From: Leptolyngbya sp. CCY15150
Lineage (GTDB): Bacteria > Cyanobacteriota > Cyanobacteriia > RECH01
Direction of reading: 5' to 3'
NCBI RefSeq assembly: GCF_016888135.1
Contig: NZ_JACSWB010000292.1
Span: 1-64,000 of the forward strand
Length of the DNA: 64,000 nucleotides
Part shown: positions 37,714 to 46,065 of the stretch, in pieces
Layout of the letters: each line of letters starts with the position of its first letter
Position numbering within the stretch: position 1 is the stretch's first letter
Position numbers and translations under genes: made by a program
Notes under the pieces: model-generated
Databases searched by the model: none
What the model saw: the letters and a program-made list of their open reading frames with translations, nothing else
Told to the model about the DNA's origin: nothing

Positions 37714-38946
37714 ATGTCGCAAGCCATTCACCTCCGCAACCATCCGTTCCGCTTTTTGTTGTTCCTAGAGTGGGGATTAGTGGCGATCGCCCTTTTCAGC
37801 CAGATGGCCCCATCCCATGGGCACGGGCACGGATCACCGTCTCTCCTAGGTTTAGTCAGCACTTTGATATTTGGCCTAATGGGGATTCGCTTGCCCGCCC
37901 GTCCTTGGGTAAAAATTGCCTATACCGCCCTTGAATTTGGTCTGATCCTGCTCACACCCAGCATGAGTTTCCATCGAATGCGGCTGTTTCCGCTGCTCTA
38001 CCTGGTGGTGATCATCCGCAGTTGCTTGATGTTTTCCATTCAAGGACGGTTGATCGTCAGTGGTCTGGCCTACGGGTTATTTGCAGCCCTGTTGCATCTG
38101 CGTTTAGGACAACTAGATTTGCCCTTGCGGGGGCAAGAACGGATTCGTGGTTTGCTGGGCACGGCATCTCTGACGATCATGGTGCTCTTTGCCCTGGTGC
38201 TACTCTTTGTCTTGCTGATGGTGAATGCTCTCTTGGCCGAGCGCCACAGTCGAGAACAGTTGGTGCTTGCTAATCAACGCCTGCGAGACTATGCCCTGCA
38301 GGTGGAAGATCTGGCCATGACCCAGGAACGCAATCGCATCGCTCGGGATATCCACGACTCCCTAGGGCATTCCCTCACCGCTCTGAATATTCAGCTCGAA
38401 GGAGCCATTAAGCTCTGGCAGCGCGATCCGCCCCAAGCCCAACAGTTCTTACAGGAGGCCAAGCGCCTCGGTTCCACCAGCCTGCAGGATGTTCGTCAAT
38501 CGGTGGCAGCCATTCGCCGCGATCCCCTAGCTCAGCAGTCGTTGGAGGAGGCGATCGCCGCCCTGCTCAAAACAACGCAGCAAACGGTGGGCATTCAACC
38601 CACCTTCCAGATGCAGCTTGATGCGCCTATTCCTGCACCTGTTCAGACTGTCCTGTATCGCATTGCCCAAGAAGCACTAACCAATGTGTGGAAACATGCT
38701 CAAGCCTCAGCGATCGCCCTCGACCTCCGCAGTACCTCTACGAACGTGACCCTGCAAATTCGCGACAATGGTCAAGGCTTTGATCCTGACTACAACCAAA
38801 CCGGCTTTGGCCTTCAAGGTATGCGGGAGCGATCCCTAGCCCTAGACGGCACCTTTGTGATCACCAGTGCTCCCCAGCAAGGATGCTGCATTACCGTTCA
38901 GATTCCCTACGGTCTCCCAGGGCAAGGGGCATCTTCAAAGGCTTGA
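37714..38946 (+). CDS. Sensor histidine kinase (NarL-type, HisKA_3)
   Basis: A 410-residue membrane kinase. Six or so hydrophobic segments occupy residues 15-175, with an HGHGHG motif in the first loop, which could bind metal. The dimerisation box ERNRIARDIHDSLGHSL carries the phosphorylated His. The ATPase domain ends with RIAQEALTNVWKHAQ and DNGQGFDPD...GFGLQGMRERS. It forms a pair with the response regulator 37 bp downstream. The membrane part has no known sensor domain. The divergent Spy-like gene makes envelope or metal stress a reasonable but unproved signal. Confidence 0.93.
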   Translation: MSQAIHLRNHPFRFLLFLEWGLVAIALFSQMAPSHGHGHGSPSLLGLVSTLIFGLMGIRLPARPWVKIAYTALEFGLILLTPSMSFHRMRLFPLLYLVVIIRSCLMFSIQGRLIVSGLAYGLFAALLHLRLGQLDLPLRGQERIRGLLGTASLTIMVLFALVLLFVLLMVNALLAERHSREQLVLANQRLRDYALQVEDLAMTQERNRIARDIHDSLGHSLTALNIQLEGAIKLWQRDPPQAQQFLQEAKRLGSTSLQDVRQSVAAIRRDPLAQQSLEEAIAALLKTTQQTVGIQPTFQMQLDAPIPAPVQTVLYRIAQEALTNVWKHAQASAIALDLRSTSTNVTLQIRDNGQGFDPDYNQTGFGLQGMRERSLALDGTFVITSAPQQGCCITVQIPYGLPGQGASSKA

Positions 38947-38983
38947 TGGTCGCGAGAAGCATTGCTACCCCTTCAGATTCACC

Positions 38984-39652
38984 ATGAACAAAATTTGTAT
39001 TCTCTTAGCTGATGATCAACCCCTCCTGCGCCAAGGGCTCAAGGTTTTGCTGGAGCTAGAGCCCGATCTCGTCATTGTGGGCGAAGCGGCCACAGGGCAG
39101 GCAGCCGTCCAGCAAGCCCTATATCTCAAGCCGGATGTGGTGCTCATGGATATTCGAATGCCGGTGATGGATGGGGTGGCAGCAACGGCCCAGATCCATC
39201 ACCAGCTACCTACGACCAAGGTCTTGGTACTCACAACCTTTGATGACGATCAATATGTCACCGCAGCCATCCAAAACGGAGCGGTGGGCTATTTGCTCAA
39301 AGATACGCCATCAGAAGAGCTGGCGATCGCCATTCGAGCCATCCACAAAGGCTATAGCCAGTTCAGTCCTGGTATTTTGCAAAAAATGATGGCCGATTTA
39401 ACCTCGCCTGCTCCCAAATCCCCAGATCTCCCCCCAGGTTTTCAAGATCTCACCCACCGAGAGCGGGATGTGTTGCGGCTGATTGCCCAGGGAGCAAGCA
39501 ACCGAGAAATTGCCCAGCAGCTCTATATTTCGGAAGGCACGGTCAAAAATCACGTCACCCATATCCTGTCACGCCTGGAGCTTCGCGATCGCACCCAAGC
39601 TGCCCTCTTTGCCCAATCGGTTTTAGATCGCCTCACCGAGGAACTTCCATAA
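38984..39652 (+). CDS. NarL/FixJ-family response regulator
   Basis: A 222-residue regulator. The receiver domain starts MNKICILLADDQ and has the phosphoacceptor Asp in PDVVLMDIRMPVMDG, Thr in VLVLTTFDDD and Lys in GYLLKDTPSEE. The LuxR-type helix-turn-helix at the end has [22 protein letters not shown] (split as [12 protein letters not shown] and GASNREIA) and GTVKNHVTHILSRL. It should be phosphorylated by the kinase just upstream. Start at the ATG 38984; the frame is open further upstream inside the kinase gene but family alignment and spacing favour this ATG. Confidence 0.95.
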   Translation: MNKICILLADDQPLLRQGLKVLLELEPDLVIVGEAATGQAAVQQALYLKPDVVLMDIRMPVMDGVAATAQIHHQLPTTKVLVLTTFDDDQYVTAAIQNGAVGYLLKDTPSEELAIAIRAIHKGYSQFSPGILQKMMADLTSPAPKSPDLPPGFQDLTHRERDVLRLIAQGASNREIAQQLYISEGTVKNHVTHILSRLELRDRTQAALFAQSVLDRLTEELP

Positions 39653-39711
39653 TTGATCTGCAGGGTTGTCGATCGGGTCTAGTTCCTCAGGTTGTGGACA
39701 GCAGCGATCGC

Positions 39712-39760
39712 AAAAAAAATACCCGACTGACCACTCCAAAGAGACGATCAGCCGAGTATT
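39712..39760 (-). terminator. Rho-independent terminator of rps1
   Basis: On the minus strand AATACTCGGCTGA pairs along 13 positions (two G-T) with TCAGTCGGGTATT, followed by a run of T. It is 80 bases after the rps1 stop and also separates it from the convergent response regulator. Confidence 0.85.
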
Positions 39761-39839
39761 CAGATGAATCATGGTGCAAATAGCCCAATGGGGATGGAAG
39801 AGCGATCGCGCCCTTCGATACCATCCCTGCGGCTATAGC

Positions 39840-40829
39840 TTAGTCTTCAACGGCGAGAGCAGGCTCTTCTTCAACCGCAACGGGCTCAGTGGCCACGTCT
39901 TCTTCCTCGACGACGGGTTCTTCTGCACTAGGTTGTCCTAGACCCATCACCTGTTCACGGTAGCGAGCAGCCATCTCTTCTGCCTTGTCATAGACGAGAG
40001 ACGGATTCTTCACCATATCACCGGGATCTGGCTCAAGCTGCTTGGTGGACAGAGAAATCCGACCGCGCTCAGCATCTAGGTCAATGATCATGACCTTAAT
40101 TTCATCGTTCACATTGAAGACACTATGGGGAGTATCAATGTGATCGTGGGAAATTTCAGAGATGTGGAGTAGTCCGCTGACGCCGCCAATATCAATAAAG
40201 GCACCGTAGGGTTTCAAGCCACGAACTGTACCGATGACAACTTCGCCAACTTCGAGGCGGTTCATCTTGCGCTCAACTAAGGCGCGACGATGACTGAGCA
40301 CAAGGCGGTTGCGATCTTCATCAACCTCTAAGAACTTCAGCGGCAATTCTTCCGCCACCAAGTCTTCCTTCGGCTTACGAGTGCTGATGTGAGAGCCTGG
40401 AATAAATCCGCGCAGACCTTCGATGCGAACCAGCGCACCCCCTCGGTTGGTTGCAAAGACACTGGAGCGTACTGTGGCATCTTCCGCTTGAAGCTGACGA
40501 ACCCGCTCCCAGGCTCGCATGTATTCAATACGTCGGATCGACAGTGTTAGCTGACCGTCTTCATTTTCATCCGTCAAAATGAAGAATTCGCGAGTTTCAT
40601 TCGATTGCAACACCTCTTCAGGGGTTTCAATGCGATTGATTGACATCTCTTGAATCGGAATATAGGCCGCTGTTTTAGCACCAATGTCAATCAGAGCACC
40701 TCTTGGCTCTAGGCTGAAAACCGTTCCAGCCACAATATCGCCGGGGCTGAAATGATAGTCATACTTATCAAGGAGTGCCGCAAAATCTTCGTGTGTAAAA
40801 CCGATATCTGGTGTTTTCTGATTGACCAT
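39840..40829 (-). CDS. rpsA: 30S ribosomal protein S1 (short cyanobacterial form)
   Basis: About 329 residues with three S1 domains, as in cyanobacteria, versus six in enterobacteria. Domain 1: FSPGDIVAGTVFSLEPRGALIDIGAKTAAYIP (G-D and IDIGAKTAA seen). Domain 2 carries FATNRGGALVRIEGLRGFIPGSHIS (in short form GLRGFIPGSHIS). Domain 3: LEVGEVVIGTVRGLKPYGAF...GVSGLLHISEIS. A Glu/Ala/Val-rich tail follows. S1 binds mRNA on the small subunit and helps initiation. The start MVNQKTPDIGFTHEDFAALL matches the family, so the ATG at 40829 is chosen; 39 further in-frame codons upstream are leader. Confidence 0.95.
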   Translation of the reverse strand: MVNQKTPDIGFTHEDFAALLDKYDYHFSPGDIVAGTVFSLEPRGALIDIGAKTAAYIPIQEMSINRIETPEEVLQSNETREFFILTDENEDGQLTLSIRRIEYMRAWERVRQLQAEDATVRSSVFATNRGGALVRIEGLRGFIPGSHISTRKPKEDLVAEELPLKFLEVDEDRNRLVLSHRRALVERKMNRLEVGEVVIGTVRGLKPYGAFIDIGGVSGLLHISEISHDHIDTPHSVFNVNDEIKVMIIDLDAERGRISLSTKQLEPDPGDMVKNPSLVYDKAEEMAARYREQVMGLGQPSAEEPVVEEEDVATEPVAVEEEPALAVED

Positions 40830-41084
40830 GCTAGTTTTATCCCAGTGTTTTTCTCCGTAAACGATAGGGTCAAAGTCTTGAACAGTGCATCCACGGTTTG
40901 CCGTCCTTGCATTCGTTTCATGCAAGGTCATGGCCAAGACAGACATTCAGTCTAGTGAGCAACCCAGCCCTAGGAAGACTATGATAACCCACTAGACTGC
41001 AATCGCGAAACTGATTTTCCAAATCTCATTCAGTTGTTAGCCAAATGTGGGCGATCGCCACAGGTACGCTTTTCCCTATCCAAG

Positions 41085-42158
41085 CTAAACGTATAGCAAT
41101 TCTGGACTAAGTTGGTACCAAGCTTGGTGATCATCGGAAGCAATTTGCTCAATCAGGCTAGCAAGACGCAGGGCCTTGAGGGCCTGTTGCCCGCCCACCG
41201 AGGGCTGATCGCCGCCGCGCACACAGGTGACAAAATGTTCTAGCTCGGCATGGAGCGGCTCGATATTGCTGGTATGAACTTTCTCAATTAAGCCATCTTG
41301 CCGATAGAGCACTTGCCCATAGTCCGTTGAGCAATTAGCCGTAGTCTGCCGATGAATGAGGATGGCATTGTTGAGAAAATCGGCTTCGGTGAGGGAGTGC
41401 TGGCAGTGAGCGGCAATCTGACGAATCTTGCGATGGGTGACTTTGCTGGCTGTGAGGGTGGCAACAACGCCATTAGCAAAGCCTAGGGTGGCGGTGACAT
41501 AGTCTAAGTGGTGGGAGTTGGTGGTACGGCTACCGGTTGCCGTGAGTTTTTCCACCGGGGCTCCAGCTAGTTCTAGCAAAAGATCGATATCGTGAATCAT
41601 CAGATCGAGCACCACCGAGACATCATTGGCTCGATGGGAATAGGGGCTCATGCGATGGGCTTCTAGGGCCAAAATTCTGTCGGTTTTTAGAACCTTGCTG
41701 AGTTCTTGAAAGGCAGGATTAAAGCGCTCAATATGTCCTACCTGCAAAATCGCCCGGGCTTCAGCAGCGGCATTGACTAAAGATTCAGCCTCAGCAATAT
41801 TGGCGGCGATCGGTTTTTCAATCAGCACATGCACCCCTGCTTGGAGGCAAGCCATGCCCACCGCATGGTGTAGACGGGTGGGAACAGCGATACAAACCGC
41901 ATCTACATGCTCTAACAGGTCTTGATAATGTTCAAAAAACCGTACCCGGTATTTGCTGGCGGTATCAATGCCGCGCTCGACATCAATATCTGAAATCCCC
42001 GCTAGCGTCACATCTTTCAACAAGCTGAGCACACGGGTATGGTGTTGCCCCATGTTGCCAACCCCAATCACGCCAACCCTGATGGGATCAGCGGATTGCC
42101 CTCGTTGTGGCGACGCAGATTCATAGCAAAGGGAGCCATTGGCTGTAGGGTCTTGCAC
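41085..42158 (-). CDS. Gfo/Idh/MocA family dehydrogenase
   Basis: A 357-residue oxidoreductase. A Rossmann start, VGVIGVGNMGQHHTRVL, is followed by VCIAVPTRLHHAVGMACLQAG and the family hallmark HVLIEKPIA, whose Lys is catalytic. The second domain includes GHIERFNPAFQEL, DVVLDLMIHDIDLLLELAG with the likely catalytic His in MIHDID, and a nucleotide-sugar or inositol-type ending. Members reduce or oxidise nucleotide sugars, inositols or similar sugars. This cyanobacterial version is long known in genome annotations but its substrate cannot be told. Upstream of rps1 with a 255 bp gap. Confidence 0.9.
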   Translation of the reverse strand: MQDPTANGSLCYESASPQRGQSADPIRVGVIGVGNMGQHHTRVLSLLKDVTLAGISDIDVERGIDTASKYRVRFFEHYQDLLEHVDAVCIAVPTRLHHAVGMACLQAGVHVLIEKPIAANIAEAESLVNAAAEARAILQVGHIERFNPAFQELSKVLKTDRILALEAHRMSPYSHRANDVSVVLDLMIHDIDLLLELAGAPVEKLTATGSRTTNSHHLDYVTATLGFANGVVATLTASKVTHRKIRQIAAHCQHSLTEADFLNNAILIHRQTTANCSTDYGQVLYRQDGLIEKVHTSNIEPLHAELEHFVTCVRGGDQPSVGGQQALKALRLASLIEQIASDDHQAWYQLSPELLYV

Positions 42159-42575
42159 TCCTGTCTTCTCCTAGGGCATTGGGGTCAAGGGCGATCGCAC
42201 AAGTCAGGGATAGTTCACAACAAGGAGCAATTCTAGGGGCTGATGATGGGGCTTCGGTCGTGGGCAAAGGGACAAGGAGGATGACCAGAGCCCGAGGAAA
42301 GACGCCACTCCATGGCATAGGCCTTACGTATGAATGACCGCTGATTGTATCGATGCTTCCCTCAGATAGTATCACGGGGCTTTCAGGAGTGAAGATTTGC
42401 CGCCATCCCAACTATCTGCCTTGAGACGCTAGGCTCAACTCCGCCCAGATTGCGATGGGACAGGCGATCGCTGCCTTGATTATGGAGGAGCGATCACCCT
42501 CTGTTGACGACCATGTGGCAGTCAAAAAATCGTCCTAAGGGCTTCAGGGAAGAGTGATGTAGATCACATGAATTC
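42159..42575. other. Intergenic stretch between dehydrogenase and pseudopilin genes
   Basis: About 415 bases with no credible gene. Two HIP1 sites occur (about 42190 and 42463). The promoter of the dehydrogenase gene should lie here on the minus strand. Confidence 0.45.
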
Positions 42576-43154
42576 CTAGGGAGTGAGCCGGGCAGGAGAA
42601 CAAGTGCGATCGCTGCTAGACCGTTCAATATTTTTGCGCAGGACACCCAACAGCGTAGACACCACCACACAGCGCCTCATGCGACTGCCATCCTGCCGCA
42701 TCAAGGTTAGCCGCCCCAATTGTCCATTCACATTCCCTTTGTGGTTGAACTGCACCCGGTATACTCCTTGGCTGCGCAGCAGCGTAGTGCGGGTGGGATC
42801 GATCGCCACCTGCGATGACAGGGGCTGCCACTGGGCTTGGGCAGGCAAGGTATGGATGGGATGCACCGCCGCTTGCACGGTACCATTCACTTCACGAAAA
42901 CTAGCCTGCCAACGTCCTCGGTTGCGCGTGGCTTCCTGCTGAGCTTGGCGCATCATCAAAAACGCCTGATCCTGAGACTTGGCGAGCACAAGATTTTGCT
43001 GAAAGGCTACCCAACCGGGGAGAGCGATCGCGGACACCAAGCCCATGACGAGTAGAATCACCATGATTTCTAACAGGGTGAAGCCTTGGCTGGCAGTCAG
43101 CCGTGATGCTGGACAGACCCGAGCAGGCCGACCGCAATGATGTCGATAAAACAT
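42576..43154 (-). CDS. Type IV pilin-like protein (GspH/FimT pseudopilin)
   Basis: About 192 residues. The prepilin cleavage site is clear: SQGFTLLEIMVILLVMGLVSAIALPGWV, in which Gly is followed by methylated Phe and Glu at +5, then the hydrophobic helix (only the first 20 residues are needed for the match). The preceding leader of about 24 residues is basic. The GspH/FimT domain follows with AFLMMRQAQQEATRNRGRWQ. Minor pseudopilins prime pilus assembly for twitching and DNA uptake. The ATG at 43154 (MFYRHHCG) gives a sensible leader; a longer frame adds 18 residues. No pilus gene neighbours. Confidence 0.85.
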   Translation of the reverse strand: MFYRHHCGRPARVCPASRLTASQGFTLLEIMVILLVMGLVSAIALPGWVAFQQNLVLAKSQDQAFLMMRQAQQEATRNRGRWQASFREVNGTVQAAVHPIHTLPAQAQWQPLSSQVAIDPTRTTLLRSQGVYRVQFNHKGNVNGQLGRLTLMRQDGSRMRRCVVVSTLLGVLRKNIERSSSDRTCSPARLTP

Positions 43155-43322
43155 GAGGTAGATGCAATCCTGAGCAACAAACGATTGCTCCGATTGTCTA
43201 CAACACACCTACCCTTGAGCCTCTTGGAAAAAACGGAATCTTGCCCCCAACCCAGCCAACTTACTGAGAAATATTCAGCACATATAAGCTTGACATTTTC
43301 TCCGCATTAGCCGTTCATCCGG

Positions 43323-44231
43323 CTATGGGATGGCCACCGTTTCGACTAAGCGTTGAACAATGGCCTTGGCATGACGACCACTGGTAGGGATCAGACGATG
43401 AGCTAGCACATAAGGAGCCAAAAGCTTGACATCATCAGGGGTAGCGTAGTCTCGTCCATCTAGGTAGGCGAGGGTTTGTGCTGTCCGATGGAGCGCCACG
43501 CTGCCACGGGGACTCACCCCAAGACGAATTTCTTCATCTTGGCGCGTGGCCCGGACGAGTTCCAAAATATACTTCTGCAACGGCAGCTCTACTCGCACTT
43601 GCTGACAGAGCGATCGCAACTCCTCAATCTCCTCCAGCGAGAAACAGGGGCGCAGGTCATCCAAGGTTTTACCCCCCTGAAGACGCTGCAGCATCTGGAG
43701 TTCTTCGTCTTCGTCAGGATACCCCAAGCTCAGAGAGACCATGAAGCGATCCATCTGGGCCTCGGGCAGCGGAAATGTGCCCTGATATTCCACGGGATTT
43801 TGAGTAGCGATCACAAAAAATGGGCGAAGCACCTGCCGCGATCGCCCATCAAGGGTCACCTGTTGTTCTTCCATCACCTCTAGCAAGGCCGACTGGGTGC
43901 GGGGCGTTGCTCGGTTAATTTCGTCTACCAACAAAACATTGGAAAACACGGGCCCTGGCAAAAATTCAAACTCTTCGCTGCGCCGGTTCCAAATGTTAAT
44001 CCCCGTCACATCAGACGGCAGTAGATCCGGCGTGCATTGAATGCGCTGAAATTTGCCGTCAATCGATCGGGCTAAGGATTTAGCCAGCAGCGTCTTGCCA
44101 ACCCCTGGGACATCTTCCAATAGGGCATGACCGCCAGAAAATAAGGCCACCAACACCAAACGGATGGCGGTTGTTTTACCGACGATCGTTTGCCCTAGGT
44201 TTTGCGTAAGTCGTTCGATACTATCTCGCAT
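43323..44231 (-). CDS. MoxR family AAA+ ATPase
   Basis: A 302-residue ATPase with Walker A in LEDVPGVGKTLLAKSLA (about 39-55), Walker B NVLLVDEINRATPRTQ with sensor 1 in FFVIATQNPVEYQGTFPLPE, and the C-terminal lid with SPRGSVALHRTAQTLA. MoxR proteins act as chaperones that insert cofactors or mature complexes, usually with a von Willebrand-factor A protein from the same operon. No such partner is adjacent: downstream on this strand is the pseudopilin gene, 168 bp away. The ATG starts MRDSIERLTQNLGQTIVGK, normal for the family. Confidence 0.93.
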   Translation of the reverse strand: MRDSIERLTQNLGQTIVGKTTAIRLVLVALFSGGHALLEDVPGVGKTLLAKSLARSIDGKFQRIQCTPDLLPSDVTGINIWNRRSEEFEFLPGPVFSNVLLVDEINRATPRTQSALLEVMEEQQVTLDGRSRQVLRPFFVIATQNPVEYQGTFPLPEAQMDRFMVSLSLGYPDEDEELQMLQRLQGGKTLDDLRPCFSLEEIEELRSLCQQVRVELPLQKYILELVRATRQDEEIRLGVSPRGSVALHRTAQTLAYLDGRDYATPDDVKLLAPYVLAHRLIPTSGRHAKAIVQRLVETVAIP

Positions 44232-44956
44232 AACTGCCTGCTAAGGAACCTCTTGTCCATTCTGTCTGTTCCAACAAAAGGTTGCCAATGATTTCACCCT
44301 AGTTGGGGGGCGATCGCTGGCGTTTCAGACATCAACCTTGCTTCACCTTATGGGACAGGAGAACAGGCGATCGCCCCCAGCCACCCCCTAGCCATCCGAG
44401 ACGTTGATGAATTTTTCTAGCTTCTGCTCCCCCAAAGCGTAATTTTTATTACTTTTCCCTAATCGTTACAATTCTTATTGATTACAGCATTTTTTCCCAA
44501 GGAAGTCCAAAGTTTTCCACAGGGTTGCCAAAAGTTTTCCACAAAGCTTATGCTGTTTTCCACAGGGTGTAACGGCATACCAAGCGATTGCGAATTTAGG
44601 CGGGGATCCAGGGCTGGCTGGAACATGCCTGAGAACCCCAGGGCTATTTGTAAAGCAATGTAACAAAAAAGTCCCTCAAACCCGCATTCCTTTGTAGAGC
44701 CTCCTGAGCGCCATCTCGATCCGTGGGCATCTGCAACATTGACAACCCCACCCCCTCCTAGCGCACAATGATGCCTACCTTGATGAATGCGCTCTGGCTT
44801 GATTGTCTGATTCTCCGGGCTACCTTGGGTAAGCTGCGGAGAGGGGATAGGCACTGAAGCTAGTTTGGCGCGGCTTTTAGCTGTCATCACGATCGCCGCT
44901 GAAAGCAGATCTAGTCTCGTCCAATCGTTCACCACCATGAAAGAGTAGAGGTTCTC
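44232..44956. other. Long intergenic region holding the DnaA-box array
   Basis: 725 bases between divergent genes (MoxR on minus, DUF2811 on plus). A minus-strand open frame across most of it has no protein-like residues and runs into the array. It contains an AT-rich tract and the DnaA boxes described separately, and no HIP1 between about 44380 and 45510. Confidence 0.6.
44438..44564 (+). other. Candidate replication origin: AT-rich tract and DnaA boxes
   Basis: Three exact copies of TTTTCCACA, the cyanobacterial DnaA-box form, lie on the same strand at 44513-44521, 44535-44543 and 44556-44564, spaced 22 and 21 bases, two helical turns. A degenerate copy TTTTCCCAA sits in phase 21 bases earlier (44492), and TTTTCCCTA lies at 44453. 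Next to them, 44438-44495 is strongly AT-rich, a possible unwinding element. The flanking genes point away from it. No dnaA or dnaN is within the window. An origin or another DnaA-titrating or regulatory site are both possible. Confidence 0.55.
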
Positions 44957-45181
44957 ATGAACGCAAGCGTCAGCATCTTGGCAGAAATCCCTGAAGATCT
45001 GCACGAGTCTCTTCAAGGCTATCTAGACAACCATCCAGAATGGGATCAAGATCGAGTGTTTTCCGCTGCTCTATCGCTGTTTTTGTTGCAGAATAGCCAG
45101 ACCACTACTCCCGACGCCACGCGCTCCTATCGGCGGGCTGCCCGAGTTTACCTCGATACCCTCTTCAAGCACGCCGTTTAG
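44957..45181 (+). CDS. DUF2811 domain protein
   Basis: A 74-residue protein matching the small cyanobacterial family DUF2811: MNASVSILAEIPEDLHESL, then YLDNHPEWDQDRVFSAALSLFLLQN and an end RVYLDTLF. Its middle resembles a ribbon-helix-helix or CopG-like fold with LxxYLDxHPxWDxDxVFxxALxLFL, suggesting DNA or protein contact; function is unassigned. The ATG follows AGAGGTTCTC, a fair ribosome site. It is the first gene to the right of the DnaA-box array. Confidence 0.85.
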   Translation: MNASVSILAEIPEDLHESLQGYLDNHPEWDQDRVFSAALSLFLLQNSQTTTPDATRSYRRAARVYLDTLFKHAV

Positions 45182-45552
45182 GGCTCCTGAGGTTCCTAGC
45201 TGGCATCTGAATCCCCAAAGAAGCTGGGGGCTGCTGACGCGATGACCTGCCGATTTAGCATCAGCCTGTCAGAGATCACCGATTTAGCTAACGCCACCAT
45301 CCATCGATACAAACGCCCACCATCTTAGCTCCAGAGCCATCAGCACCGCTCCAGTTGACACTGCCCAAGCGCAGGGTGACGAGAGCTTGTCATCCTACAG
45401 TGAAAGCCATCATCCTTACCCCATCAGCAACATCACCCATTGAGATTCACCCATTGAGATTCACCATCCATCCCCATCTAGCCTGGGAAACGATATCCTA
45501 GACCATGAGACGCGATCGCGCTCCTGTGGTTCTGGCATAAGGATGGCAGAGT
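45182..45552. other. Intergenic stretch with a 14-bp tandem repeat
   Basis: No gene. At 45433-45467 the unit TCACCCATTGAGAT occurs twice and then partially. A HIP1-like GCGATCGCG lies at about 45514 just ahead of the NUDIX gene. Confidence 0.6.
45433..45467 (+). repeat. 14-bp tandem repeat (two and a half copies)
   Basis: TCACCCATTGAGAT is present at 45433-45446 and 45447-45460, followed by TCACCAT. A recent slippage duplication. Confidence 0.75.
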
Positions 45553-46002
45553 ATGGCTAGGCATCCTGTTCAAGTGGCGGTGGCAATTTTACATCAAGAC
45601 GGACAGTATTTGATGCAGCTCCGGGACGATACACCGGGTATTCTCTATCCCAAATGCTGGGCCTTTTTTGGCGGGCATCTAGAGGGCACAGAAGATCCAG
45701 AAACGGGGCTACGGCGAGAACTCATGGAAGAAATTGGCTATGCGCCCCCCGAGGTCACCTTATTTCGACAATGGGGGGATGAGCAGGTGCATCGATTTGT
45801 TTATCATGGGCCATTGACAGTGCCCCTAGAAGCACTTCAACTCAATGAAGGCTGGGATCTAGGTTTGCTCTCACCAGAGGATATTCGCCGAGGCGATCGC
45901 TATTCGGCCGTGGCCCAACAAACCTGTTCCCTGGGCGAGGTTCACCAAAAGCTTCTCTTAGATTTTTTAGAGATCCATCCCCATCTAGGAATCCCCACCT
46001 AG
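45553..46002 (+). CDS. NUDIX hydrolase
   Basis: A 149-residue protein. The Nudix box at 41-62 reads GHLEGTEDPETGLRRELMEEIG, with Gly41, Glu47, Arg55, Glu56, Glu59, Glu60 and Gly62 all in place (part shown is GHLEGTEDPETGL and RRELMEEIG). The N-terminal AVAILHQDGQYLMQLRDD resembles the MutT/dGTPase-like or UDP-sugar group, but substrate is not decidable. The ATG has a GGCAGAG stretch upstream. Unrelated in sequence to the NUDIX gene at 3.3 kb. Confidence 0.9.
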   Translation: MARHPVQVAVAILHQDGQYLMQLRDDTPGILYPKCWAFFGGHLEGTEDPETGLRRELMEEIGYAPPEVTLFRQWGDEQVHRFVYHGPLTVPLEALQLNEGWDLGLLSPEDIRRGDRYSAVAQQTCSLGEVHQKLLLDFLEIHPHLGIPT

Positions 46003-46065
46003 GATAGAGACAGCCAAGACTATGGGACATCTAATCATCATGCATCCTTCGTCTACGCCGGTTCT

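Noticed and set aside
44459-45016. 185-codon minus-strand open frame across the DnaA-box region.
   Set aside because: Residues are not protein-like, it crosses the box array and overlaps the start of the DUF2811 gene.
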